64,000 bases of DNA from contig NC_071336.1 in NCBI RefSeq assembly GCF_027744825.2, positions 15,589,501-15,653,500 of the forward strand. Reading direction: 5' to 3'. The DNA is from Synchiropus splendidus (lineage: Eukaryota; Chordata; Actinopteri; Syngnathiformes; Callionymidae). Under the pieces are notes generated by a model. The model was not told where the DNA came from and searched no databases. It saw nothing but the letters and a program-made list of their open reading frames with translations. Shown piece after piece: positions 46,242-57,589 of this stretch. The translations under genes and the position numbers were made by a program. Positions within the stretch are counted from its first letter, which is position 1; every line of letters starts with the position of its first letter.

Positions 46242-46755
46242 ATGGTTCTTGACATTTTGTGACAGTTAATTGCGACTTAGTGAATATAAGGTGCATTCAT
46301 ATTGCCTGTTATTTAATGTCTGGGGTGAAATACAAGAATAATTTTGGATTTCATGCTTTTCTCCCTTTGATAAATTGGTGCCTGAACACCCTTTGGAACC
46401 AACTTTTTAGTTTACTCTCTCTGGAGCTGCAACTGGTTCCACAAGTGGAGCAAGGAAATATACTTTAACTCAAGCTGAGGGCTGTGTCTTCCAATTGTTT
46501 GGTGTTTGGTTGCTTTGGTTTCGCAACTAGTATGTACCTAGATGAAATCCAACCCAAGTCATACCTGGGTATCTTCACAATTGTACGTTCCCCCTGTGCT
46601 CATGTCTGATTCTCAGGTCAAATTGCCAGTGATCAATCAATTATTCTAAATGATCTGTTGGTGTGAGTAGTTTCCATCTACACTGTGAACAACCCTTTAC
46701 TGTGAGGTGTTCATCTGACCCTTGCATGCTGGGGAACAGCACATGAAATCAATGC

Positions 46756-46761
46756 AATAAA
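46756..46761 (+). promoter_or_regulatory. polyadenylation signal AATAAA of the fusion gene
   Basis: AATAAA occurs in GCAATAAAAAGTTC, 515 bases after the stop codon. It lies outside the duplicated block, so unit 1 has no copy of it. Confidence 0.5.
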
Positions 46762-46769
46762 AAGTTCAC

Positions 46770-48560
46770 AAAGACGTCTGGTTGTATTTCATCAGGTCAA
46801 GTGCTCATCCCGCAGAGCATGACAGACTGAGATGAATAACATATGCAAGAGGGCTTGGTTCTCACAATGTGTTTTTGGTTTGGATGCGTAAGCGTCTTCT
46901 CTACAGACGATATGGTTCTGGTGATTGGGATGGCGATGTTTTTTATTTTTTTCATTAGGGTTGATATTAGTCGGTATCACAATATAAAACAAATAGCTAT
47001 TTTTGTCTGTGTTTGGTCTTCTTTTAGCTCCCTGTCACTCTCAAACAAAGGCATCTAAAGGTTGGAAGGGAATCCTTCAGTGACTTGGTCTGATAAGGAC
47101 GGCTCCCAAACGTCTGAGTGAAGACTCAGTTCAGTTGGATCAGGAGCTATTTCATAAATAGAGCGTTCTGAAAATGACTGTCTTGTTAAAGGTTTAGATA
47201 AACATTTTTCCATTTTCAATTGGACAGTGGTGGGCCGTCAGGGCCAGCAAGGCCTTCTCTCTGCAGGCCTAACATAACCAGAAAACATGAGTATGTTTAT
47301 GACAAAAGTGAATTATATTTTTATTGTAGCTTCCCGAAATATATTTTACAGTACATAGTATGTATAATAACAACCATGTTTATGTCATAGTATATCCCAG
47401 GTGTTGTTTTTCTAGGTTAGAGTTTTTATCCAATCAGAATTCAGCTCGCTTGTGCGGCCACGTTGTATGACATCAGTCCGGGTCCTTCAGAACCGACAGT
47501 GCAGGTGGTTGATGGGTAGCTGCAGTAGTCAATCAGATCACGAGTCGGGGATAGCAAATCCTTCTAGCTGGCCTCGAGTTGAGCGTGACTTGCATGCGTC
47601 CTGTGATTGGATACTTCTATAATAATTTCCAGACAAAAACGCTACCATTTTTTGACTCTCGGGGGCCTATAACATATACAGATTTTTATGAGCAAACTGG
47701 CTTCAGAGCAATGAAACCACAGATGTTTAGAGACATGTTGCGTTGATGGTGCTGTTCTCTGCCCCTGTATTTCCGCAGCATTTACAGCCACACCGACTGT
47801 ATAACCCGGGCGGAGAAAGGGTTTGTTCGCCTCTTCAAGTAACTACCTCAGGCTTAGCGCTCGGTGAGTGCAAACATAGATTTTTTTTTTTTCACGTTAA
47901 ATATGTTTATGATTGGTGCACTGACGCAGCTGTGTGATTGAGGCATACATGTTTCTTCTGCCGCTGCAAAATGTGGCCGTCTTGTTCGAGTCTTTCTGAG
48001 ATGAAACTGCGGCTTTGCAGTTGGAATTGCAGTTGCAATTGGACAATCTTCAAAATACAAGCCCTTTCATTTGGAAAGATGTGTCTTTTGTGTCTATTTG
48101 CCTGCTCCTCCTGCACTTTCACACTACATTGTGTGTTGTTCATCTTCTTGGCAAGGCCTTTCTGATCCACCTGATTAACCGGTAGCGGAGGCTCCTCCCA
48201 TGCACTGTTTAGTTGGCTGTTTTTGAGTTGATGCAAATACTTTGAACATGAACTCACAAGACTGAGGTAAATAAATCAGTATATGACAAAAGTATCTCCA
48301 TTCTGTAAAAGCCTCACAAACACCGACACACTTGAATTAGTTAGAAAACATTTTAAGAAGTAAATGAAATGAATATATTATACAGTATATGTATAATTGA
48401 GCAACAGTAAGAGGGTAGTTCAGCCCACTGAAACAGACCAAAGTTTTTGTCACGGATGGATATTATTTAAATATCTTGCATAGGATAGATGAAAGAAAAG
48501 AATGCGCCTAAAAAGCTGTCATAAATTCCATTAGTGAAAAGTACGCAGGGAAATAAATGC
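46770..48560. other. intergenic; one hAT-like end, otherwise nothing recognised
   Basis: At 47225 the sequence CAGTGGTGGGCCGTCAGGGC matches the terminal sequence of a common fish hAT-like repeat. I find no matching inverted end downstream, so it is probably a truncated copy. No gene is supported. Confidence 0.35.
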
Positions 48561-48569
48561 CTGCCAGAG

Positions 48570-48785
48570 CAGAGGCAGGATTGGACGGGAGACACACCTT
48601 CACTTGTGTGTGTCGTTCTTCAAGTCGTGTTCCAGCAAGCAGGACGAATGTCTTTGGAAGTCCAGAGTAGAGGAGAGGGTCGGAGTCCGTGAAATAATGT
48701 GGGTGTAAGAAGACGTAAAAACAAGAAGAAGAAGAAGATGGTTTGACATCCTGAGATCTCTCTTTTTACTGTTGACATTCCACCA
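48570..48785 (+). promoter_or_regulatory. candidate 5' UTR exon ending in a strong donor
   Basis: A short block with several CG dinucleotides and purine-rich AAGAAGAAGAAGAAGATGG ends at CACCAG|GTGAGT (48785/48786). It has no coding frame of note. The receptor gene at 53357 needs an upstream leader exon because an acceptor TTTTGCAG directly precedes its coding exon, so this could be that leader. The pairing is a guess. Confidence 0.25.
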
Positions 48786-49470
48786 GGTGAGTCCATTTCA
48801 TGTTCTTGTCTATAGTGGCTTCGCAGTCAAGGCACAACTTCTGGGAGTTACTGAGCTACACTACACTTCTGTGGTGTCACAACTATTTATGAAGAAGTGT
48901 GTTTTCTGTACACAATTCTAAGCTTTTTGTTCTGCCATTTGCTTCTTTCAACTGCTTTATTGGAAGGTGCGTTACAGGGCATATGCATGAGTCACAGAAC
49001 ACACAAACACACCCTTAGTTACTCAAGTTATGCTTTGTGGAGTGAAGTGATTTGAGAGAAGTGTTCTGGTTCATAGTTCCCTCTGTGACATGTGAGATGA
49101 GATCTCATTGGATTTGAATATCAGTTGCATGGAGATCACAGTCCACAGATCCAATCACAGTCCAGACACCTGTGGTGACAACATCAAGTGTTCTTCTCAT
49201 GATAATGGATTTGTTGTTTTCAGCTGAGACATTAAATATGGACTGATTTTACAGTGAGACTTAACACAGCGGAGCCCATGCATCCCAGAGGACAGTACAG
49301 TAAAATAAAAACAGCTAGCATGGCGTGCTAAGCTCATGCCGTATGCCACAGTACAATGAAAAGAAACAGAGCATGTTCACGCTGCCATTCAGCTCTATAC
49401 ACTACTATGTTATGACCAAAGTTCAGCACATGACTCCCCGTCTTCAGTGTGAGAGTGTGACGATAATAAC

Positions 49471-49560
49471 TTAGACTTAGACTTAGACTTTCTTTATTGT
49501 CATTGCACAAAAACATATCACTATATGATGGCAACGAAATTTCGGTCTGAGGCCTCCAGT
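49471..49560. repeat. common fish interspersed repeat fragment
   Basis: The phrase TTAGACTTAGACTTAGACTT followed by TCTTTATTGTCATTGCAC is a very frequent dispersed motif in fish genomes. Only this part is present, next to the microsatellites. Confidence 0.45.
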
Positions 49561-49587
49561 TTCCAAAAACAAAATAATACGTCCAAA

Positions 49588-49659
49588 AATAAATAAATAG
49601 ATAGATAAATAATAATAATAATATATAATAATATAACATAATATAATATAATATAATAA

Positions 49660-49695
<36 letters not shown>

Positions 49696-49696
49696 G

Positions 49697-49772
<76 letters not shown>
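49588..49772. repeat. compound microsatellite (TAA/TAATA)n-(CT)n-(TA)n-(CT)n-(TA)n
   Basis: AT-rich trinucleotide and pentanucleotide runs lead into CT (49661-49678), TA (49678-49695), CT (49700-49740) and TA (49741-49772) tracts. Confidence 0.95.
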
Positions 49773-49775
<3 letters not shown>

Positions 49776-50205
49776 ATTAGAGAGAGAGTGCGAGATGGAA
49801 TAAAGTCAGTTGACTTGTATGCAGAAACTTCAGTCAATAAGGAGTTTAAACAAATTGCTTCACAAAAACTGTGGTGGGCGTGCATGTGATTGATCGTCAG
49901 GAAGTATTGACACAATTTCAGTGCGCCCACGTCAAGGGCGTAGTTATATACTAATAGCAGAGAAATGTTCAACAAGTTTTGACTTGCTGTCAACTTGTCA
50001 AAAATATGCGACTTAGCTACTGCAGAGACAGGCAAACAATCTCAGCTGTTCCCTCTAACACAGATGTTGGTGATCAGGTCGGGGAGCCAGATCACAGTGA
50101 AGATCCAGGAGACCATCTAATGTCAAAATAAGAATTTAATGGGGAAACCAAAATGCGGCAGGTCTAGCGAAAACATAAATATTTACATTGTGTGTCCACA
50201 GATGG

Positions 50206-50479
50206 CAACTGCGGCTTATCATATGATAAGCGAAAACAGATATCACAACTTAAAACCTTGGACACTTCGGACATAGATGTAGCCAAAAAAAAGACTAATA
50301 TCACGGTTCAAGTCCTGACTTGTGTTGCTCAAGAATTGACACAGTGTTCCAACACGTTGAATAGACAACTCCATTTGTGGAAAAATGTAGACGTGCCAGA
50401 TCAAACTTGTTACATTAGAGTGAAGTGTCAGGTGCAATCTGTTAAGAAACTAAATCTCTCTCTTGTGCAACAAAAGTGA
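50206..50479 (+). CDS. possible orphan terminal exon, unknown protein
   Basis: A polypyrimidine-poor but canonical TGTCCACAG precedes a frame of about 90 codons that ends with TGA at 50477-50479. An AATAAA follows about 40 bases later (ATTAATAAACGTG). The protein has a regular helical look, an NxT glycosylation site (NIT) and five cysteines (in NCGLS, LTCVAQ, QCSNT, QTCYIR and KCQVQ). It could be the last exon of a small secreted helical protein, but I recognise no family and find no partner exon. Chance is a real alternative. Confidence 0.25.
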
Positions 50480-51184
50480 AACTTTTGTGTAATCCTTGTG
50501 AAACATACTCTTGTAGTATTAATAAACGTGTCAGTGACATGTCAAGCTCAAGGCCCTCAAGCAGAAGCATCATTGATGTACTTTGAAATACATGTCCCTC
50601 AATACATGTCACTTCTGTCGCACACTCTAACACAGGGGTCCTGAACTTGAATCACAGGGCGGCCTCCAGAGGTGGCAGAGTGAGGGGCTTTCATAATCAT
50701 CAAAAAGCCATCCCCACAAATACGCGTCACATGTTTATCCACCGCAATGGAGGTGCTTACTATCTAGGAAGACGAAAATAAAAATGGGTTTAATTGCCAT
50801 TGTCCCCTGGCACAGAAGGTGTGGTAACTATGAATGGAGCAACAGCGGAATCATGAGCAAAAATGAATAAAAGTACAGTTTAGTGCACCCTCAATTAAAG
50901 TACAGGATCCCAATGTGTAGGCTAAATACAATCCATTGAAATTTCCTTGTACAGTGTTTGCCATACATCTCACTTTGGGCAAACAGGGGCTGTAAATGGA
51001 TATCTCCATCAACCACTGGGGTTTTTGAGTAAGAAAGCAACAGCAGACTGTTGTGACCAAGGTTGTGACACATTCCTCTTCATATGCATCAGCCAGAGGT
51101 CAAACTTATCATGTCCCCAAATCAAATGATTCTATTGCGGGTAGTGTAGACTCTAGAGTGGACTGGAAGTGGTAGTCACTGGAG

Positions 51185-53230
51185 CTGGTAGTCAGTGATG
51201 CCAGTAACGCGTTACTCAGTGACGTGCAGTGAGGTTTATGGCTGGTGAGGCACTGACTTCATAACAGTCAGATTTACAAACACATGAACCCCACAGAGTA
51301 GCTTATTCACCGATTGGCAGCAGTTAACGGGTTATGCTAAAAATCCCATATTAGCTTTTTGGCATACAAAGTGTACTATCCAAAAAAGCACAAAAAATCA
51401 AACAAACAAATGACAACAAAAAAGTTATTATGGTCTTAACTTTTATGCTGTATGGTGAGCGAGTGGTGAGCTTCTCACGTCAGGCGAATCAGCACTGGAC
51501 GCTGGAAACTACATGCACAAACATGATAAATACAGTTAAGGGTCTGATCTGTCTGGTCGCACAACATTGTTCAAAAACAACTTCTCAAACTCCCAGAACA
51601 CTGAGGTGTGCAGCTGGGAGCTGCAGGAACATTGCGCTCCGCAGTGCAGAGTAGCGGTCCGGGTCTCGCGATGTGTGCGGGTGTTTGATAACTCACGTGT
51701 TTTCACCTTTATTAGGCTGATAAACATCCAATTTTATTGTCAGACAGATTTGCTTAAATGAATAAAGCCGCGCTCTACAGTAGCTACTTTCACTGCTGAG
51801 GTCTCACCGCAGTGCAGCTGTCTGCATGAGGACAGCAAAGAGGAAAGATGCTGATTTTCCCCAAGTTACTGAAGATCACCAGACTATTCATTGATCATTT
51901 CTGACCTGAAGATCACAAGTGCCCCCTACCATGAGGCAGGAGAACTGCGTGCCTCACTTTGTGGCTTTTCACGGCTGTTTTATGATCGCTCAGCGCAAGA
52001 AACTAGAACTCAGAAAATTATGACATCCATCAGCTATTCAACAGCAACAGTGTTTGAACATTTTAATAGCGACATACAGAGAGACAGCAATACGTTCTCA
52101 CTGCATGCCAGCACAGTTAGTCAAGTCATTGAGCCATCTATGGTGAGGCTCAGCAGGTGGCTGCCGCACCGCGCTTCTCTTCTCAGTATTTGAACAGTAA
52201 ATGTGAAAATTCATCGATTTTGAATGAAAACCTAAAACTGATTGTATTTAAAAAAAAACATTCATAGTGTAAATCAGTGGATAAACATAACCATTTAATA
52301 TATTTTTTCATTTGACATTTTTTTCTTTCCAGGATTGACTCCCCTGACTGCACCTCACTGGTGTTACTGAGTAACGCGAGTAATCGAATGCGTTTTTATT
52401 TCAAACAAAGTAGTCAAATTAAAGTTACTTATCTAAGTCACTGTGCATTGCTATTGTTGCCATTGCCAGGAAGCGAAATATTACCATTCCTTTTTTACAT
52501 CTGCGTCTTTGGGCATGACGTTGTGTGCGGGACAAGCCAGTCACGTTTTCAACACACTCACGGCTACACGGCAGTAAATAACAGCTGTGAGGAGAGAGAT
52601 GCACGTTTCTAGCTGAAAATACAGACACTACTTTGAATTAGTGTCTGCTATAGATGACGGTATTACCACCAATGCGCAGAAATCACTGTTTAAAGAGAGC
52701 AAAATAAAGCAGCCTCGCAAGTGTGTCGAAAGTGCGAACTCAAAAAACTATGCACCAATTTTTCAAAATCCACTTGACAGGTCAAGTTAAACAACACTTA
52801 TGACAGATTTTTAGACTTTCATAGATTATTTTATCTTTGGTGCAGGAAGAAATGGTACAGATGTGATGTACTGATGTTGCATTGTCTCTCGAAAGTCAGA
52901 AATAAAATGATCCTCAGCGCGACGGAGCGTAGAGGCGAGTAACAGCAGCCACTTAAGTGCAACGACTGCCTCCAGGTGTAGAGATTGTGCTAAAAACAAT
53001 GACCCCCAACATGGAAAAACACTGAACCCCCAAGGACTCCGACCTCAAAATTGACATAAAAGAGCTGTAGTCAGCTGCAAGATGTAACTTGACAAGGAAC
53101 TTGTAATCCAACTTAGTTACTTTTAAATTCAAGTTGTCAGTAAAGGAACTAAGTTGCTTTTTGAGGGAAGAATCAGTATTCAGTAGTCATATTACTTTTT
53201 CAAAGTAGCCGTGGCAACACTGCTGGTAGT
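51185..53230. mobile_element. outer hAT-type transposon with 8-bp TSD
   Basis: The element runs 51193-53222. It starts CAGTGATGCCAGTAACGCGT and, read from the right, starts CAGTGTTGCCACGGCTACTT. The flanking octamers CTGGTAGT at 51185-51192 and 53223-53230 are identical. It is split by a second hAT element at 51217-52360. Without that insert it is about 880 bp, too short for a transposase. Its right end is about 120 bp before the acceptor of the first receptor gene. Confidence 0.85.
51209..52368. mobile_element. inner hAT-type transposon nested in the outer one
   Basis: The element runs 51217-52360 (1144 bp). It starts CAGTGACGTGCAGTGAGG and, read from the right, starts CAGTGAGGTGCAGTCAGG. 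The flanking octamers are GCGTTACT and GTGTTACT, one mismatch apart. The inside has a frame with QETRTQKIMTSISYSTATVF near 51990 but no intact transposase. Confidence 0.75.
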
Positions 53231-53356
53231 ATGACAGTACACAGTCTGCAGATGCATGATGCAATGGTATACAATGACTGGCTGCAGACAGCTCGCCCAA
53301 ACCTACCTTGGTACTGCATGAATGATCTACAGTTTTCTCTTTTGCAGGAGTTCCAA

Positions 53357-56300
53357 ATGGCCGATAGCTACTCAACACCACCTGCCAATGTGAGCAGTGG
53401 CTCCATTGTGGGTAACTCAGTAGCAACGGCAGTGGGTGCCGTGATCCTCAGCTTGGTCTTCCTACTGGGCGTTCCTGGAAATGCGTTCATCATCTGGAGC
53501 ATCCTGGCACGAGCACGAAGACAGTCAATCACCACGCTTCTTATCCTCAACCTGGCCATTGCCGATGGTTCTCTGATGGCTCTTACACCATTCTTCATCA
53601 TCTACCTGGTGATGGGCACCTGGGTGTTCGGGGCAGTGATGTGCAAAATCCTCTTCTACTTATGTTTGCTCAACATGTACGCCTCCATCCACCTCATCAT
53701 GCTGATGAGCCTGCACCGGCTGGTGGCCGTGCTGTGGCCACGGCGTGTCAGCTCTGTCACCGGCCAGAGGACCGTGATGCGCCTGCTGGCCGGGGTGTGG
53801 GTGCTGGTCATGGTTGCCTCCGTTCCAGCCATGATATTCAGAGATGTGGAGACGAGAGACAAAAGAAAAGTGTGTGATTCCTACCATAATCCTGAAAGTA
53901 AAGTAAGTCACTCGCCCATCAACATTAATATTATACTAACTCAGGATAATAAATTATGTGAAACAAGGTGAATGATCAAATACAGTTGGTAGATTACTTT
54001 TTTTGGAGGGTGCGGGGCTAGCGAGTACATTGGTAGGACGATGTTGAGGTTGGAACTGCCAGGCAAAAGGTGGAGAGGAAGGCCAAAGAGGAGATTTATG
54101 GAGGTGGTGAAGGAGGACCTGAGGTTTGTAGATTTGAGAGAAGAGGAAGCAGAGGACAGGGTGAGATGGAGGAGGATGATCCGCTGTGGCCAGCCCTGAA
54201 GGGAGAAGCCGAAAGGAAAAGAAGAAGAAGAAGAAGATGGGGGTCATGAGTTTTAGAATGAAGAAAAATGGCTTCAACAAGAAGGGCTTGTTTCCCATGC
54301 AGGGAAAAGGTGCATGGGGAAGGGATCTTGGAGCAGAGCTAAGGCCATGTTGAGAGACACTCTAGAAACTCTCAGCTCGATCCTCAACAATGGTCTCAGC
54401 AAAGGTCAATGTCTCTGTGAGCCAGTAATGCATATGACACTTGATGCCCTAAAGCTGTCCAACTGTTATGGCTTTATTCTTTCCTGGTGGCCAATGTTTT
54501 CACTCAAATATCCTCTCCCTCCACAGGCAGTTATCCAGTACATGCTGGAGCTTGTTTTGGGATTTTTAATTCCTTATAGCGTCATTGTCATGAGCTACAT
54601 CTGCATCCTGCGGAAGATCAGACAGACCAAGTTCCAGCGGCGCATTCGTAGTGAGAAGCTGATCTTAGCCATCGTGCTGACATTCTGCATCTTTTGGTTG
54701 CCCTATCACGTCGTCAACATGGTGCATGTAAGTCACATGATTTGTCAATATTTAGAATAATGCTTATATAATAATAAAAAAAAAACATTCGGCGAATGCC
54801 AAGCGTGTCGTTATTTCATAACCAGAGTGTGTTAAAGGAAGTGCACATGAAACAGTTCCCCAAACAGTGGACTCTCTCTTTTTTTGAAGACTGTTTTTGT
54901 TGTAATGGTATCACCAGTTACCAGTTAACAGAATCAACTGTGACAGCGTGACAACGTCATTATGCCAGAAACATTTGCACGCATAAGACAGCGTCACAGT
55001 GAACACTCGCGCATGCGTGTAGTTATCTTAGGGTCCACTCAAGGTTCGGTCTAAGTTGAGCAGCTAATGCTAACTTTCGGTTCCAACACAGGAATTTCCA
55101 GACCACACTGGGCAGGTGGACCGAATCAGGCAGCGGCAATCCTGATCAACTCAAGCAGTTCGCGGAAATAGCTTGATCTACGGTGGCCTGAAGTGGACAA
55201 AAAGTAGTCTCACTAAAGAGGAATTCTTGACAAAGGATGAATAGTTATAGAAGTAAAAGAAATGGTTATATTTCACTAAGAATATGTACTAAGCCTGTGT
55301 CGCAGATGCCTGTATAGTAGCCTATTCTAAAGTAAAACTCATTCTAATTGTCACCCCCGCCACTTCTGAAAACAAAGTGATGCCCTTGTATAAAATGAAA
55401 ACTCTGAACCTATTTAAATGTCACTTTATAACGCACAGCATACAACCTTTTAGGATTACTAGGTTGCTCATGATAATTTAGGAATATTACAAAGCTAGCT
55501 ACCTGCTGGTCTCATGGATCAGCGCATTCATCCTTGTAGGTTCAGTTCCAGTTTTTTTAGCTGAGTTGATGCAATTCTTGGATCATCAGTATTGTTTTAT
55601 TGATTTGATTTGATTAGATTCTATTATACTGAAATGACCACATGATAGAAAAACAAAAGACAGACATGCTTGTCTTCTTGAAACAGAGTCGTTGTGTAGT
55701 GCACAAAACAATATGCGGTTTCACTGAGTATAAATGAGTGCATAGATAAATCTTTTGTGGTGACAGAGATCATATTTCACACCGTTACGTGGCAAAAAAA
55801 AAAGTGAATTACTATTTACTTTGAACAAATGTTGTTGCCCACAGGTAGCATGGGCTCTGCATCCAGAGGGGCGAAGGAAGACAATGTAAGTTATCACTGC
55901 TACAAATGACCTTGACCTTGGCAGGCTGTAACTGTTGTATGATCAATGTACTGTAAACAATGTCAATGTACTGTAAAAAACATAGTCATTAAACCATTTT
56001 TTAATTCTCTCATCAGACTGGAAAATATTTGGAAAAACGGCCGAGCCGTCAGCTCCTCTGTGGCCTTCATGAGCAGCTGCGCGAACCCGGTCCTGTACTT
56101 CTTTGCTGGAAAGTCGTACATCAGACGAGAAGGATTTTCTTTCATGGCCCGTTTATTTGAGGGGACAGCACTGGACTTGGCCTCCAGGAAGTGGAGGCAG
56201 AACAGCCAGAACAGCCGTGACAAAGACAAAGAGGCTGCCAACACAATGATAAAGTCTAACCAGTCAGAGAACATGGCCAACTCAAGTCCACAGAGTAAGC

Positions 56301-56371
56301 CAGTCTCAAATGGCAAGTCAAGGACACGAGGACATGAGGATCCTGACAGGCCGGATGCTTGTAAAGATTGA
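53357..56371 (+). CDS. leukotriene B4 receptor-like class A GPCR, copy 1
   Basis: Four coding exons, 53357-53902, 54527-54727, 55845-55885 and 56017-56371, give 1143 nt and 380 residues. The family senses leukotriene B4 and related lipids and drives leukocyte chemotaxis, mainly through Gi. Seven hydrophobic segments are present. Family marks: TM1 GVPGNAFIIWSIL, TM2 LNLAIAD, TM3 Cys in VMCKILFYLCLLNMYAS, TM6 FWLPYHVVNMVH (as in BLT receptors), TM7 NPVLYFFAG and then GFSFMARLFEGT. An N-glycosylation site (NVS) is in the N-terminus. The DRY position at the end of TM3 reads HRL. Intron 1 falls in the second extracellular loop and intron 2 after TM6, as in the downstream paralogue; the 41-bp exon 3 is an extra split. 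Which zebrafish ltb4r gene this matches is not settled. Confidence 0.85.
54005..54240 (+). mobile_element. LINE 3' end with (GAA)n tail in receptor intron 1
   Basis: The sequence encodes MLRLELPGKRWRGRPKRRFM, then KEDLR and DRVRWRRMIRCGQP, a familiar C-terminal pattern of fish RTE-like non-LTR retrotransposons (GKRxRGRPKxRW-type zinc-knuckle region). It ends in a GAAGAAGAAGAAGAAG simple repeat, as these elements do. It is 5' truncated. Confidence 0.65.
55078..55145 (+). repeat. third copy of a dispersed 60-bp segment
   Basis: GACCACACTGGGCAGGTGGACCGAATCAGGCAG matches the sequence upstream of both RRM exons at about 34371-34435 and 40641-40705, where it reads GGGCAGGCGGACCAGATCAGGCAG. The copy here lies in the receptor's second intron. 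Confidence 0.5.
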
Positions 56372-57582
56372 CTCATGAACATAAATCCTGAACTGTCATC
56401 TAAGCGGATCACAACGACTGCACTGCTCCACTTTTGATGTTTTATGTCGACTGAGCGTTTCTTTCATGCAAACATTGTTTTCAGGTCAAAATGAATGTGA
56501 GTAGTCTTCCAACACGACCACAACAACCACTGTGACACCGTCAGGTTGTCATGGTGAGAAGGTAGTGTATGTAAATGGTCATCAGGAAACTCGTCATCAA
56601 GTCAGAATTGACTCAAACAAAGCAGAGGAAGTGGTTAGGCAGAGGAGGGAACACCTTTCCTGGAAACTCTCCCATTGCTGGTTGTTTATTCCAGTTCAAT
56701 TAAAGAACAAATATAAAAGCAAAGCTAGATCTTCACAACATTTTCTGCCTGTAACTGGTCTGTCAATGAACATAAATAATAATAGCAATAATAATAATTT
56801 ATAGTAATAATTGCTCTGATTTCTTAACCTTAGGGCCAGAAGAATTCCACAGGTGGGGATTAAAATGGAGAAGACCAACCACTGAATTTCTGTTCCATTT
56901 CCTGTGCTTATTCCCTAATGGGGTGAGAGACGGCTGGTGCATGTCCATGCTGTCTCTTTGCTTGTTTTTCAAAGTTGGTGGGACTCACTCCAAAACTTCA
57001 CGACTCAGGTAAACCGCCGCTGAGACCCAGCACCAAAGGAAATGTGTTCGTTGAGTTATTGAACACAATATTGAACAGAATGCAAACCTAGGCAGGATGA
57101 CAGCTAGATAATTTGGTAGAAATCATATGGAGCGGTTGATATGAATGAACAGGAGATGCAGTGTCTAACATATGATGTTTGTAGTGACCGCCACGTCTAT
57201 CTGGTGTCAGTTCTGTGTCACATTCTTGACAAGCAGAGTGACACATAGCAAGGCATTTTACATTCACTTAAGTGATATCTGGAGAAGACATTTCACTACG
57301 TCAAATACTGTCATTTGTGCTCAATTAACGTTATATGTGCCAGATGAAGAGGTGAATGAAGAATGAAGAACTTCAGTGCATTTCTAGCAACAGGTATCGT
57401 CAAAAGCAAGACGGGGCCACGGTTGTTTAAAACTGCTGGATTTGATCCACCATTTGTGAGTTGGTTGGTTGGTTACACCTTTGACAGAACATTATTCAAG
57501 TCAGTGCAAGGACAGGCATTTTTAACATTAACTCGGTTAGCCAGTCACATATTTCGATATCGCTTACTTCTCAAATGCTCAT

Positions 57583-57588
57583 AATAAA
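57583..57588 (+). promoter_or_regulatory. candidate polyadenylation signal for receptor copy 1
   Basis: AATAAA in CATAATAAAGAAA, about 1.2 kb after the stop. Other signals nearer the stop are not obvious, but distance makes this tentative. Confidence 0.25.
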
Positions 57589-57589
57589 G

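Larger units (their letters stand above)
37709..46421 (+). repeat. tandem duplication unit 2 (about 8.7 kb)
   Basis: Its left edge is the copied myadm sequence. Its right edge at about 46421 is where similarity to the end of unit 1 stops (TTTACTCT then CTCTGGAGC). It is longer than unit 1 because it keeps the KH and macro-domain exons (42232-45021) and has gained an insert near 39953-40408. Confidence 0.88.

Noticed and set aside
48721..48745. AAGAAGAAGAAGAAGATGG as a translation start
   Set aside because: The frame is ATG GTT TGA and stops at once.
49483..50035. Minus-strand frames with IYIERERERL and YIYIYIYI stretches
   Set aside because: They are translations of the CT/TA compound microsatellite.
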